The notes below the pieces were generated by a model. The model saw nothing but the letters and a program-made list of their open reading frames with translations, made no database searches and had not been told where the DNA came from. From positions 28,215 through 92,214 of the forward strand of contig CAMWYJ010000007.1 of NCBI GenBank assembly GCA_947178445.1: a DNA stretch of 64,000 nt. The letters run 5' to 3'. Position numbers and translations under genes: made by a program. Positions within the stretch are counted from its first letter, which is position 1. Each line of letters opens with the position of its first letter. The DNA is from an uncultured Clostridium sp. (GTDB taxonomy: Bacteria; Bacillota; Clostridia; Lachnospirales; Lachnospiraceae). Of this stretch, positions 9,143 to 17,665 are shown one piece after another.

Positions 9143-9218
9143 TTATATAGATTGTTATAGAAAAATGTTAGCGTAAATAAATTTATTATTCGTTGTATTA
9201 GTATACTCTATATAGGAA

Positions 9219-9303
9219 AGTGGTAATTGCGAAACGTTTACCCTTCAATTTTTGTTCACCATGTATAAATGGTTAATGTGCCATAAGCGTTTCACAATTA
9301 CCT
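9219..9303. repeat. MITE-like repeat family B, copy 1
   Basis: An 85-bp element with terminal inverted repeats GGTAATTGCGAAACG (left) and CGTTTCACAATTACC (right), ending in CTA. It has no coding capacity. It lies 58 bases from the pyrC stop codon. Confidence 0.75.
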
Positions 9304-9360
9304 AATAAAAATATATAGCAAAAGAATAAATTTGTGTATTAGTTTCTGCCTCTTAGGAAA

Positions 9361-10758
9361 TTATTTTTTATAAATAACTTTACCATTACAAATCGTATAT
9401 TGAATTTCTCCAATAAGAGTTGTACCTTTAAAAGGTGAATTGGATGATTTTGAACAGAAGCTATCTACGGTATATGAGTTTTCATTGAAAATAACCAAAT
9501 CAGCAGGACCGTTTTCTGCAAGATAGCCACAATCTAAATGATACATAACTGCCGGATTAATTGTCATTTTTTCTAGTAATTCCATATAAGATAAATGACC
9601 TTCTTTTACAAGGTTGGTAATCCCGAGTGGGAGAGCAGTTTCCAATCCAATAATACCACTTGGTGCATCTGTTATTGGTTTTGCTTTTTCTTCCAAACTG
9701 TGTGGTGCATGGTCTGTAGCAATAATATCAATCGTGTTGTCTTTTAGACCATGAATAATTGCCTGACGGTCACTTTCTGTACGAAGTGGAGGATTCATTT
9801 TTGCCATAGTTCCATGTTCTATTACGGCATCCTCTGTCAGAGAAAAGTGGTGTGGTGTTGCCTCTGAATGAATATTGATTTTTTGTGATATTTCCATTGG
9901 AATCATTTGTAAAAAAGAATTATCGGATTCTGAAATATCGGTAATATCTTCCTTTGTTTTTGCGAGTGGGAGAGTAAGGTTGTTCTTTTTAACCATTTCA
10001 AGCTTTGCCTGTCTGACTAATTCCACACCTTCCCGTGTGCTGATGTGTTGAATATTAATTGGTGCATCTAATTCAACTGCCAAGCTTAAGTCTCTGGCAA
10101 TTAGATCAATTTCTGCTGCTCTTGGAGAACCACCGATGTCATAATAATCAGATGCTTTTCCATGATTGATTCCATTGTTAGAAATCAATTCCGGATTTTC
10201 TTCGTGGAAGCTTAAAGGCACTGATAATTCTTTTGCCTGCTTCATGGCCTCTATTACCATGGTTTCATTCATCATTGGAATACCGTCATCCGTAAAACCG
10301 ACTGCACCTGAATTCTTTAAAGAATGCATATCGGTTAAACTTTCACCCTTTAACTCCTTTGTAATCGTAGCACAGGTGAATACATGGATATCGGTTTCTT
10401 TTCCCTTGTCAATAACATATTGAAGAGTTTCGGTATTATCAACAGCGGGTTTTGTGTTTGCCATAAGAACAACCGTAGTGAAACCGCCTTTTGCAGCTGC
10501 TTTTGCACCGGTAAAAATATCTTCTTTGTAAGTAAATCCAGGATCGCGAAAATGTACATGCACATCTACAAGACCTGGTGCAATCATCATGTTGTCTGCA
10601 AAGATAATCTGTAAATCCTCTCGCTCCTCCTTCGTCAAATCAATTCCTGCAATAAAGGAGTCGATTTTGATAATCTTATCGTCTTTAATCAAAATATCAA
10701 AAATACCATGTCGTCCGGATTTTGGATCCAAAATATATCCATTTTTAATTAATAGCAT
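9361..10758 (-). CDS. pyrC: Dihydroorotase (class I)
   Basis: A zinc amidohydrolase that cyclises carbamoyl-aspartate to dihydroorotate in pyrimidine synthesis. It has the metal-binding HVHFRDPG motif, 'FHEEN' and 'NIQHIST' with the other metal His residues, the catalytic 'ATDHAPH', and the class I signature 'PSGIIGLETALPL'. At 465 residues it is about 35 longer than typical class I enzymes. The extra Ser/Asp/Thr-rich stretch around residues 248-285 lies just before the conserved 'TPHHF'. argS starts the same transcript 42 bases upstream. No PyrR-type attenuator was seen. Confidence 0.95.
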   Translation of the reverse strand: MLLIKNGYILDPKSGRHGIFDILIKDDKIIKIDSFIAGIDLTKEEREDLQIIFADNMMIAPGLVDVHVHFRDPGFTYKEDIFTGAKAAAKGGFTTVVLMANTKPAVDNTETLQYVIDKGKETDIHVFTCATITKELKGESLTDMHSLKNSGAVGFTDDGIPMMNETMVIEAMKQAKELSVPLSFHEENPELISNNGINHGKASDYYDIGGSPRAAEIDLIARDLSLAVELDAPINIQHISTREGVELVRQAKLEMVKKNNLTLPLAKTKEDITDISESDNSFLQMIPMEISQKINIHSEATPHHFSLTEDAVIEHGTMAKMNPPLRTESDRQAIIHGLKDNTIDIIATDHAPHSLEEKAKPITDAPSGIIGLETALPLGITNLVKEGHLSYMELLEKMTINPAVMYHLDCGYLAENGPADLVIFNENSYTVDSFCSKSSNSPFKGTTLIGEIQYTICNGKVIYKK

Positions 10759-10800
10759 AATTTAAGCCTCCCTTTTCTATGCAAATAGACAATTAATGGT

Positions 10801-12495
10801 TTACATCTGTTCCGGACACTGAATTCCTAATAAGTCGAGAGCATCTTTTAATATATTTTTTGTTAAATAAACAAGCTTTACTCTTGCATTTCTGATTACA
10901 TCATCCTCTACGTTGATACGGCATGCATTGTAAAAACGGGAAAAGGATTGTGCTACATCCATGGCAAAGCGTGCCACGACACATGGTTCATATTTTTCTG
11001 CAGCATCTAAAACCACCTGTGGGAAGCGGCTGATTTCTTTTATTAGGGCAATTGCTTCCTCGTCTAATAGCTTGCTGTAATCGATGTCAGCAGTTGGATT
11101 AAAATCTGTAACATTGCGTAAAATGCTGGCACACCGGACATAGGTGTATTGCACGTAAGGACCGGTTTCACCGTCAAAGTTTAATACTTTGTCCCATTTA
11201 AAGGAAACATCCTTAATTCTTTGATTATATAAATCATGAAAGAGAATCGCTCCAACACCAACAATCTTAGATACCTCGTCTTTATCTGCTAAGGAAGGAT
11301 TCTTCTCTTCGATAGTAACCTTCACTTTTTCAATTGCTTCTTTTAAGATGTCTTCTGCATAGATGATATTGCCGCTTCTCGTAGAAAGCTTTGCACCTTC
11401 TAAGCTTACCAAACCATAAGGAATATGGACTAAGGAATCCTTTGCCCATTCATTTCCCAATAACTCCACTACCTTAAATACTTGTGCAAAGTGAAGCTTC
11501 TGTTCCTGACCGGTAACATAAAGACATTTCTCAAAATTCCAGGTTGCTTTCCGGTAAAAAATGGCTGCGAGATCCCTTGTGGCATAAATAGAACTGCCGT
11601 CTTTTTTTGTGATGAGACAAGGAGCCATATTGTATTCCTCTAAATCTACAATTTTGGCACCCTCACTTTCCTTCAATAAATTGGCATCTTCTAAACGTTT
11701 TACAATATCTGCGGTTTTATCCCGGTAGAAGCTTTCACCAAGATAATGGTCAAATTCCATTCCAAGCAGATTATAAGTTCCTTTGTATTCTTTCAAACTG
11801 ATATCTACAAACCATTGCCAGATATCGAGTGCTTCTTTATTGCCATGCTCCATCTGAGTAAACCAGTCTCTTGCCTGATCATTTAATGAATCATCCTGTT
11901 CCGCCTCTTCATGGAACTTTACATAAAGGCGCATCAGTTCTGCAACACCATCTTTCTCAACAGCTTCTTTGCTTCCCCATGCCTTGTATGCCACAATCAG
12001 CTTACCAAACTGTGTACCCCAGTCTCCAAGATGGTTAATACGCTCAACCTGATACCCCAGCATGCTATATATTTTATAGAGGGAATTACCAATAATGGTA
12101 GTACGCAAATGTCCTACATGAAAATTTTTTGCCACATTTGGAGAAGAATAATCAATACAGATGGTTTTACCGTTTCCAATCGTGGAAGCACCAAAGTTTT
12201 CCATTAAGGCGGTCTCCATCATGGATTTTACAAACATTTCTTTCTTGAGAAAGAAATTAAGATATGCCCCCTTTACTTCAAGGCGGTCAATGATATCTAT
12301 ATCTGTGTTGTTGATTTTTTCTGCAATGTCAGCAGCAATCACAGGTGGTGCCTTCCTTAAAGTTTTTGCAAGCTGAAAGCAGGGAAATGCATAATCTCCC
12401 ATATTAGCCTTTGGCGGTATTTCCAAAATATTTGCTACTGTTTCTCTGTCTAATTCTGCAGCAGATGCTATTAAGTCAATAATCTGATTTTTCAT
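10801..12495 (-). CDS. argS: Arginyl-tRNA synthetase
   Basis: A class I synthetase charging tRNA-Arg. At 564 residues it is full length for the family. It contains the ArgS N-terminal domain ('NMGDYAFPCFQLAKTLRK'), the HIGH motif as HVGH (residues 126-129) within 'SSPNVAKNFHVGHLRTT', the KMSKS-region equivalent 'KLSTRSGN' and a DALR anticodon-binding C-terminus ending near 'LDLLGIQCPEQM'. It is followed by pyrC after 42 bases. No T-box leader is present: the 5' side is only a short leader and then repeat A2. Confidence 0.97.
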   Translation of the reverse strand: MKNQIIDLIASAAELDRETVANILEIPPKANMGDYAFPCFQLAKTLRKAPPVIAADIAEKINNTDIDIIDRLEVKGAYLNFFLKKEMFVKSMMETALMENFGASTIGNGKTICIDYSSPNVAKNFHVGHLRTTIIGNSLYKIYSMLGYQVERINHLGDWGTQFGKLIVAYKAWGSKEAVEKDGVAELMRLYVKFHEEAEQDDSLNDQARDWFTQMEHGNKEALDIWQWFVDISLKEYKGTYNLLGMEFDHYLGESFYRDKTADIVKRLEDANLLKESEGAKIVDLEEYNMAPCLITKKDGSSIYATRDLAAIFYRKATWNFEKCLYVTGQEQKLHFAQVFKVVELLGNEWAKDSLVHIPYGLVSLEGAKLSTRSGNIIYAEDILKEAIEKVKVTIEEKNPSLADKDEVSKIVGVGAILFHDLYNQRIKDVSFKWDKVLNFDGETGPYVQYTYVRCASILRNVTDFNPTADIDYSKLLDEEAIALIKEISRFPQVVLDAAEKYEPCVVARFAMDVAQSFSRFYNACRINVEDDVIRNARVKLVYLTKNILKDALDLLGIQCPEQM

Positions 12496-12522
12496 GTTTA
12501 TTCCTTTCTATCTATAATATAA

Positions 12523-12657
12523 GCGGGTATTTATTCCCGCAAGCAACGAGCCAAGTGGCTGTTTGCAGACATTTGGCGACTGTCGCGAGGGTCAAATACC
12601 CCGCCCCTGAGGCGTTTCAAAATTGATGCCCCGCTGCTTGCGGCGGGGTCTTTGACT
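12523..12657 (+). repeat. Dispersed repeat family A, copy 2
   Basis: The copy contains GCAACGAGCCAAGTG, hairpin 1 (GCCAAGTGGCTG / CAGACATTTGGC, 11 of 12 paired), and a second structure GTCAAA...CCCCGC...GCGGGG...TTTGAC. Its left part also has GCGGGTATTT able to pair with AAATACC(C)CGC. It lies in the argS leader and overlaps the last codons of the kinase-like gene. Confidence 0.85.
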
Positions 12658-13786
12658 TGACCGGGAAAGAGAATCGCACATTTGTGCCAGATATCAAATC
12701 TCCCGTAATTTTCAGTTTACCATCCAACTGATAAATAGTCTCGTGAAGCTTATGCAATCCACTTGACCAATCAGAACGCTCTAAATAATCCTCAGGAATT
12801 CCCACACCGTTATCGTTCACATATACATCTATTAAACGGCTGCTGATAAATATTTTGGCGGTCAGCTTATTGGCATTAGAATGTTTAAATACATTATCAA
12901 ATACCTCTTTGATCATACCCACCAAACGGAAGGTGATAACAGATGGAAGCTGGATATCATGTTCCGTGCAGTCGCAGGATGAATCAATCATACATTCCGG
13001 ATGGGCATTCCGGTAGCGGTCAATCAATTTATTAATCTGATCCCAGATTGGCTGTTTTGCATCAATATTATAATTCAAATTGTCTAACATGTCATCAATG
13101 GTCGTGAGGACAGATTTGGAAGAGTTGTGCAATTCATCCAAGGTGATTCTGGCTCTTGCCACATCCGAATGAAGCAGCCACTTTAAGACATCCATTTTAT
13201 TGATGTTCGAAATCAGTTCTTGTTTGACATTCTGGTCTAAGGCAGAAGCTATATGATAATGTTCATAATCCTCTAACATCAAGAGGTTGTAGCCGTGATA
13301 GGATTTGGATTCGGTATCCTCTGTTTCAATAAATTCAATTGCATTATCTTCTGTTAGGGAGGTGTCATCCTCGTGATTCTTTCCTACTAAAACAGTATGA
13401 ATACATTTACCTGCTTTCGATAACATTTCTACCTGTTCTTTGTAAAAAAGAATATCCTGCTCTAGTTGGGCAATTCGGTTTTCCAAGCTTTGTTTGGCAT
13501 CCTTTAAATCCTGAATCTGCATTTCAATCTGCCGTCCCCGGGTGATTGTAGAATTGTTTCCATCTCCAGCGATGGGTGAAAAAACATTGCGGCGATCGTC
13601 AATATGATAGGTGTATAAATCCCTGGTTTTTTCCAGGGTTTCTATTTGTACATCCAACTCAAAAAGCTCTGTCTTAAGTCCCTGTACCAGTTCTAAGTTA
13701 CTTACATAAGTCTGGTTAAAATAGTCGAGTGTCTTAGAGTTGGCTTCCTCTATGATGTTAAGTGGGTTCATTTCCTCATTTGCCAT
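12617..13786 (-). CDS. Sensor histidine-kinase-like protein (DegS/NarX-type HATPase)
   Basis: A 389-residue soluble protein. The N-terminal half is strongly coiled-coil (residues 20-130, 'DLKDAKQSLENRIAQLEQD'). A DHp-like helical part follows (about 195-240, 'ARITLDELHNSSKSVLTTIDDMLDNL'; the HNSS His is the candidate phosphoacceptor). The GHKL ATPase has N-box 'EVFDNVFKHSNA', G1 'VNDNGVGIPED' and 'SGLHKLHETIYQLDGKLKI'. There are no membrane helices and no response regulator beside it, so it is an orphan cytosolic kinase. The last 12-14 codons lie within repeat A2, so the native C-terminus was probably replaced. dacF is the preceding gene. Confidence 0.8.
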   Translation of the reverse strand: MANEEMNPLNIIEEANSKTLDYFNQTYVSNLELVQGLKTELFELDVQIETLEKTRDLYTYHIDDRRNVFSPIAGDGNNSTITRGRQIEMQIQDLKDAKQSLENRIAQLEQDILFYKEQVEMLSKAGKCIHTVLVGKNHEDDTSLTEDNAIEFIETEDTESKSYHGYNLLMLEDYEHYHIASALDQNVKQELISNINKMDVLKWLLHSDVARARITLDELHNSSKSVLTTIDDMLDNLNYNIDAKQPIWDQINKLIDRYRNAHPECMIDSSCDCTEHDIQLPSVITFRLVGMIKEVFDNVFKHSNANKLTAKIFISSRLIDVYVNDNGVGIPEDYLERSDWSSGLHKLHETIYQLDGKLKITGDLISGTNVRFSFPVKSKTPPQAAGHQF

Positions 13787-13812
13787 GTGTCATCCTCGTA
13801 TGGTTCTTTTAT

Positions 13813-15243
13813 CTAAAAGTAATAGTCATTATCGCGTCGGTGGTTCCTGCGCTGTCTCCGGTAATTCCGTCTCCGCCGGCCTCGTCTGTAATTTCGTGCA
13901 ATCGTAGTTATTAGCAGGTAAATCAGTAAAACAACGGCGATGGCACCAATCACACACAAAATGCCAAGACCAATTTTGCCAAGTATTTTCTTAAGATTGG
14001 ATTTTGGTTTTTCCTCTTCCTTGTCCTGTGTCATTTTAGAGGAGAGTAGTGGGGTAGAGCTGGTAATCGGAGTGGAACCAATCTGTTCATCATTAAATGA
14101 AAAGACGATTTCTCCTAATACATTGTCCTGTGCCTCATCATATAAATTTATCGTTTTTACAATTTGTGTAGTATCCAGATACTTATTAATGAGAATGGAG
14201 TAATCCTTATCCACCACAAGATCGACCATGTCATGGTTAAGACTTGTATAATAATTATCTAAGATGCTGTTAACCTCTTCTGTATCGGTTTTTTCTGAAT
14301 TAAAGGAAAAATCAGACAAAGGGTAGAAATAAGTGTAGTTGTTGTAACAGTAATTATAAAGTGCTCTGGTATCGGTATAAGCACGTGTGTTGCCATCACA
14401 ATCCAAGATAATACAAATAAGTTCAAGACCGTCTTTTTTTGCATAGGTCATAAGTGTATTATTCGCCTTGCTTGTATAGCCGGTCTTACCCCCTTCACAG
14501 TATTCGTAGTAAAAAGGTTTGTCAGGGTTGATCATTTGGTTACCATTCCAGAAAAATCTTGTTTCATCTGCTAAATTGGTTTCTGGTACAGTATAATTCA
14601 AGGTTCCGGCTAAATCACGGAACAGGTCATATTCCATCGCCTTTTTTGTGATAATTGCCATATCATAAGCAGTGGTGTAATGGTCATCATCATGGAGACC
14701 ATTTGGTGTAACGAAATGCGTATCCTCACAGCCAAGCTCTGCCGCTTTATCATTCATCATTTTTGCAAATTTCTCAATGTCGCCACCCACATATTCTGCT
14801 ACGGCATAGGCACATTCGTTTGCAGATCTTACCATAGTAGCATACATCAGATCGCCTATTGTAACCTTTTCACCAACATCTAAACCGATAAGGGTACTGT
14901 CACGTTCGACACCCCAGATGGCATTTTCTGTCATAGCGATGGTTTCATTAAAATCCACACCTGCCTCAATGGCAAGCATTGTGGTCATAATCTTTGTGAT
15001 ACTGGCAGGGTATTTTTTCTCATGGGCATTTTTTTCATAGAGAATCTGACCGGTAGATGCGTCCATTACAATAGCGGCATTTGCGACTAAATCCGGCTCT
15101 CTTGTGGGATCATCTGGATATTCGGTTGTCTCAGGATGTTCCGTTGTTGCTTCTTCTCCATCTTCCAAACCTGTTGCGTGGACAGGAAGCACATAGGTAA
15201 ACATCAGTAAAAGTGCCAGAAAAATGGCAGCCATTTTTTTCAT
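13813..15243 (-). CDS. dacF: D-alanyl-D-alanine carboxypeptidase (DacF-type PBP, S11)
   Basis: Trims the terminal D-Ala from peptidoglycan stem peptides outside the membrane. Start 15243 is chosen because AAAGGAG precedes it and a signal peptide follows (MKKMAAIFLALLLMFTYVLP, cleavage near VHA). All S11 motifs are present: SITK (81-84, nucleophile S81), SAN (140-142) and KTG (253-255). A C-terminal transmembrane helix (about 415-440) anchors the enzyme, followed by an unusual Arg-rich cytoplasmic tail ('RRGRRRRNYRRQRRNHRR'). The 476-residue length is longer than B. subtilis DacF because of this anchor and tail. The kinase-like gene lies 26 bases downstream. Confidence 0.93.
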   Translation of the reverse strand: MKKMAAIFLALLLMFTYVLPVHATGLEDGEEATTEHPETTEYPDDPTREPDLVANAAIVMDASTGQILYEKNAHEKKYPASITKIMTTMLAIEAGVDFNETIAMTENAIWGVERDSTLIGLDVGEKVTIGDLMYATMVRSANECAYAVAEYVGGDIEKFAKMMNDKAAELGCEDTHFVTPNGLHDDDHYTTAYDMAIITKKAMEYDLFRDLAGTLNYTVPETNLADETRFFWNGNQMINPDKPFYYEYCEGGKTGYTSKANNTLMTYAKKDGLELICIILDCDGNTRAYTDTRALYNYCYNNYTYFYPLSDFSFNSEKTDTEEVNSILDNYYTSLNHDMVDLVVDKDYSILINKYLDTTQIVKTINLYDEAQDNVLGEIVFSFNDEQIGSTPITSSTPLLSSKMTQDKEEEKPKSNLKKILGKIGLGILCVIGAIAVVLLIYLLITTIARNYRRGRRRRNYRRQRRNHRRDNDYYF

Positions 15244-15509
15244 GTAATATACTCCTTTACCCAATAAACATAATTAAATTCATTTTATTATATCTAAAGA
15301 AAGGTGTCAACCTTTGAAACATCTTGAAAGTAAAATGTTTTTGTATTTTTTATTTTAGGAGATTATCATGTGTTAAAATATGAAAAAATATATAAAAAAC
15401 CTATATGAACACAAATATAATTTAGATGAAATATTTTTGCATATTATTTCGTCTAATGTATGTAGAAAAGAACAAGTGCTTGTTTTAAGAAAATTTAATA
15501 ATGTATTGC

Positions 15510-15854
15510 TAGGTGATTGCGAAACGCAATTTTTGTTTCTTTCGTTGCACAACATATACAATCCAACGCTGGCACGCAGCACAAGGCATACCTTCCTACT
15601 AAGCTCGGCAAAGCCTCGCTAAGTATTCAGGCATTGTGCTACTTGTCGCTCGTAGTGGTGCATAAGCAGTGTAACACTATGCCCACTAAGTTCGAAAGAA
15701 CCTCACTGAGTGTGCAAGTGTACTTTCGTACTAGACTCGAAAACACCTCGCCAAGTACGGGGTGCAAGTACCGACGGCTCCAAAGTACCCTGCTTGCGAT
15801 ATTGTCTATATTGCACAACTAGGTCTTAAAAATCAGGAGTTTCGCAAACACCTA
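15510..15854. repeat. MITE-like repeat family B, long copy 2
   Basis: A 345-bp element occupying most of the gene-free stretch 15244-15887. Terminal repeats are TAGGTGATTGCGAAAC and GTTTCGCAAACACCTA (15 of 16 match). Inside are three degenerate units of the type CTAAGyTCG(rmAA)rCCTCrCTrAGT, near 15600, 15688 and 15731. Each can fold into a short stem capped by a GAAA/GCAA-like loop. The right end is 33 bases from the ECF sigma start. Nothing else in the stretch looks coding. Confidence 0.75.
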
Positions 15855-15887
15855 AATAATACATTATAGGAAGGAGCAGCATAGCGG

Positions 15888-16448
15888 ATGGATATAAAAG
15901 AAAGGGAAATCAAGGCTTTGGTACGGCTGGCTCGGAAAGGGAATGGTGATGCTTTTGGTGAATTAATAGAAAAGCATATGCAGTGTATGTATAAAACAGC
16001 ATGGACGTATCTGAAAAATGATGAAGATGTGGCAGACGCTATTCAGGATACAGTTCTTGTTTGTTTTGAAAAACTCCATACACTGAAACATGAAAAGTAC
16101 TTTAAAACCTGGCTTACGAGAATACTGATTAATAAATGCAAGGATCTGTTGCGGAAAAAGAGCAGATTACAGCTTACGGAATCTTTTTCTGAGGAAGGAT
16201 TTGCAGTGCAGGTTGAGGAAGAAGGATATGCAGACTGTGAGTGGAAAGAGCTTATCACTATGTTGGATACAAAATATCAGGAAGTTATTATTCTTTACTA
16301 TGCACAGGGGTTGAAGGTGGAAGAAATTGCAAAGCTGCTGGGTATAAATAAGAATACTATTATAACAAGATTATCAAGAGCCAGAAATCAACTGGAAAAA
16401 GAGTATCAGGATAATGTTTTTGAAATAGGAGGATATATAAATGGATGA
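15888..16448 (+). CDS. ECF RNA polymerase sigma factor
   Basis: A 186-residue sigma-70 family protein. Region 2 is 'DAFGELIEKHMQCMYKTAWTYLKNDEDVADAIQDTVL' with 'YFKTWLTRILINKCKDLLRK'; region 4 is 'LDTKYQEVIILYYAQGLKVEEIAKLLGINKNTIITRLSRAR'. Length and layout fit SigV/SigW-type ECF factors. Upstream is GGAAGGAG. The next gene, an anti-sigma factor, overlaps its stop by 8 bases, so the two are translationally coupled. No clear ECF autoregulatory promoter could be picked out because repeat B2 occupies the upstream region. Confidence 0.93.
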   Translation: MDIKEREIKALVRLARKGNGDAFGELIEKHMQCMYKTAWTYLKNDEDVADAIQDTVLVCFEKLHTLKHEKYFKTWLTRILINKCKDLLRKKSRLQLTESFSEEGFAVQVEEEGYADCEWKELITMLDTKYQEVIILYYAQGLKVEEIAKLLGINKNTIITRLSRARNQLEKEYQDNVFEIGGYING

Positions 16449-17529
16449 GAGATTATTTGATATATTTGAAGTAGAAACAACGATTCCGCAGAATGTACAA
16501 AGCAGTGCCGACCAGGCAGTTGCACAGGTAAAGCAGCAGATGCAGATAAAAAAACGTGCCCTTATCAGGAAAAATTCTTTTAAGGGATTTAAAAGAGCCG
16601 TGGCACTTATAGGACTTTCGCTTGTTTTAATTGGAACCGGGGCATATGCTGCTGATAAGTATCTTGGGATTTTTGATTTCTTTCACCGTGCGAAGGTAGA
16701 GCTTCCAGAAGAATCTGCCAAAATGGTTGAAACAGAACTGCAGCAGGAAACAGTGGGAAATGATCGAGTTACGTTTCAAGTAAAGGAGGCAGTGTGTGAC
16801 AGTGATATGATATATGTTGTAATTGAAGCGGCAGCAAAGGAGAAAGGGAAATATCTGCTTCTTCCGCAAATGGTTACACCAAAGGATCCGATTGTCAACT
16901 TAGGACTTGAGGGAGATCAGACAGTGGAAGAATATGCGGATTTAAATGGGCTTACGCTGTTACATGTCAGTACCGGATTGGATATGGAATATCTTGATAT
17001 GTATGCATACGCGGAGGATCGGGCATATGTCAGCGATGATGTAATGGATTTTATGATATACGGCAGCAAGGGGAATATGGCAGAACAGTTGGAAATATCA
17101 GCTACCGTCTGTGCCTATGAGCCTGATGCTTCGGATATCTGGAGAGAGAAAATGACCTTTACAATCCAGGATATAAGCTCTAATCAGATGAACAGTTATG
17201 TGCCAGAGGAAGGATTCGGTGAAATTCCAGATGCCTTTATGACCATTAATGAGGTTTTGTTAAAAAAGACGGAGCTTGGTGCATACATTGAAATCATATA
17301 TACGAAATCAAGGGAAGATGTGGAGGATTGCGTGTTCCATGTAAAGAATAAGGATAAAACAGAGTGGGATAATTTTATTTTTTCATCTGGTGTACTGAAA
17401 AATGAAGACGGTACCTATTCCCAAAAATTTTATTATGGAAAGCAGAATATCTCAGATGAAATTATGATTGAGCCATATGATGTGGAATCAGGTTACCGAT
17501 ATGAAGGTATTATGGTGGAGAAACAGTAG
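16441..17529 (+). CDS. DUF4179 anti-sigma-type membrane protein
   Basis: A 362-residue single-pass protein: cytoplasmic N-terminus of about 52 residues (sigma-binding candidate), transmembrane helix at about 52-70 ('AVALIGLSLVLIGTGAYAA'), then a large extracytoplasmic domain. The segment 'YLGIFDFF' directly after the helix and the 'VTFQVKEAVCDSDMIYVVIEA' strand pattern fit DUF4179. Known of this family: genes paired with ECF sigma factors act as anti-sigma or sensor. The 8-base overlap with the sigma gene supports a partner pair. The signal sensed is unknown. Confidence 0.85.
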   Translation: MDERLFDIFEVETTIPQNVQSSADQAVAQVKQQMQIKKRALIRKNSFKGFKRAVALIGLSLVLIGTGAYAADKYLGIFDFFHRAKVELPEESAKMVETELQQETVGNDRVTFQVKEAVCDSDMIYVVIEAAAKEKGKYLLLPQMVTPKDPIVNLGLEGDQTVEEYADLNGLTLLHVSTGLDMEYLDMYAYAEDRAYVSDDVMDFMIYGSKGNMAEQLEISATVCAYEPDASDIWREKMTFTIQDISSNQMNSYVPEEGFGEIPDAFMTINEVLLKKTELGAYIEIIYTKSREDVEDCVFHVKNKDKTEWDNFIFSSGVLKNEDGTYSQKFYYGKQNISDEIMIEPYDVESGYRYEGIMVEKQ

Positions 17530-17569
17530 CACAAATTTGTAATTCTATTATAAGAAAAAGTGTGGTATG

Positions 17570-17646
17570 ATGTAACAGATCAGCCATGTAAAAGGAACGG
17601 TGCAATTTGTATGACTTATGAATAGGCATGGCTGAATTGTTACGAA
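17570..17646. repeat. Hairpin repeat family C, copy 1 (trmB leader)
   Basis: Inverted arms near 17570-17588 and 17627-17645 (GTAACA..TCAGCCATG against CATGGCTGA..TGTTAC; 17 of 19 pair). The right arm shares TATGAATAG-CAT-GC with a hairpin upstream of hisA. It lies 20 bases from the trmB start and may fold in its leader. Confidence 0.5.
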
Positions 17647-17665
17647 ATAAAAAGGGGATAGGAAG

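Noticed and set aside
12496..12540. T-box or PyrR-type leader for argS-pyrC
   Set aside because: The leader is too short and dominated by repeat A2; no T-box motif or anti-terminator pairing was found.
15517..15822. 101-residue ORF inside element B2
   Set aside because: It follows the terminal repeat and the degenerate hairpin units; composition is not coding-like.
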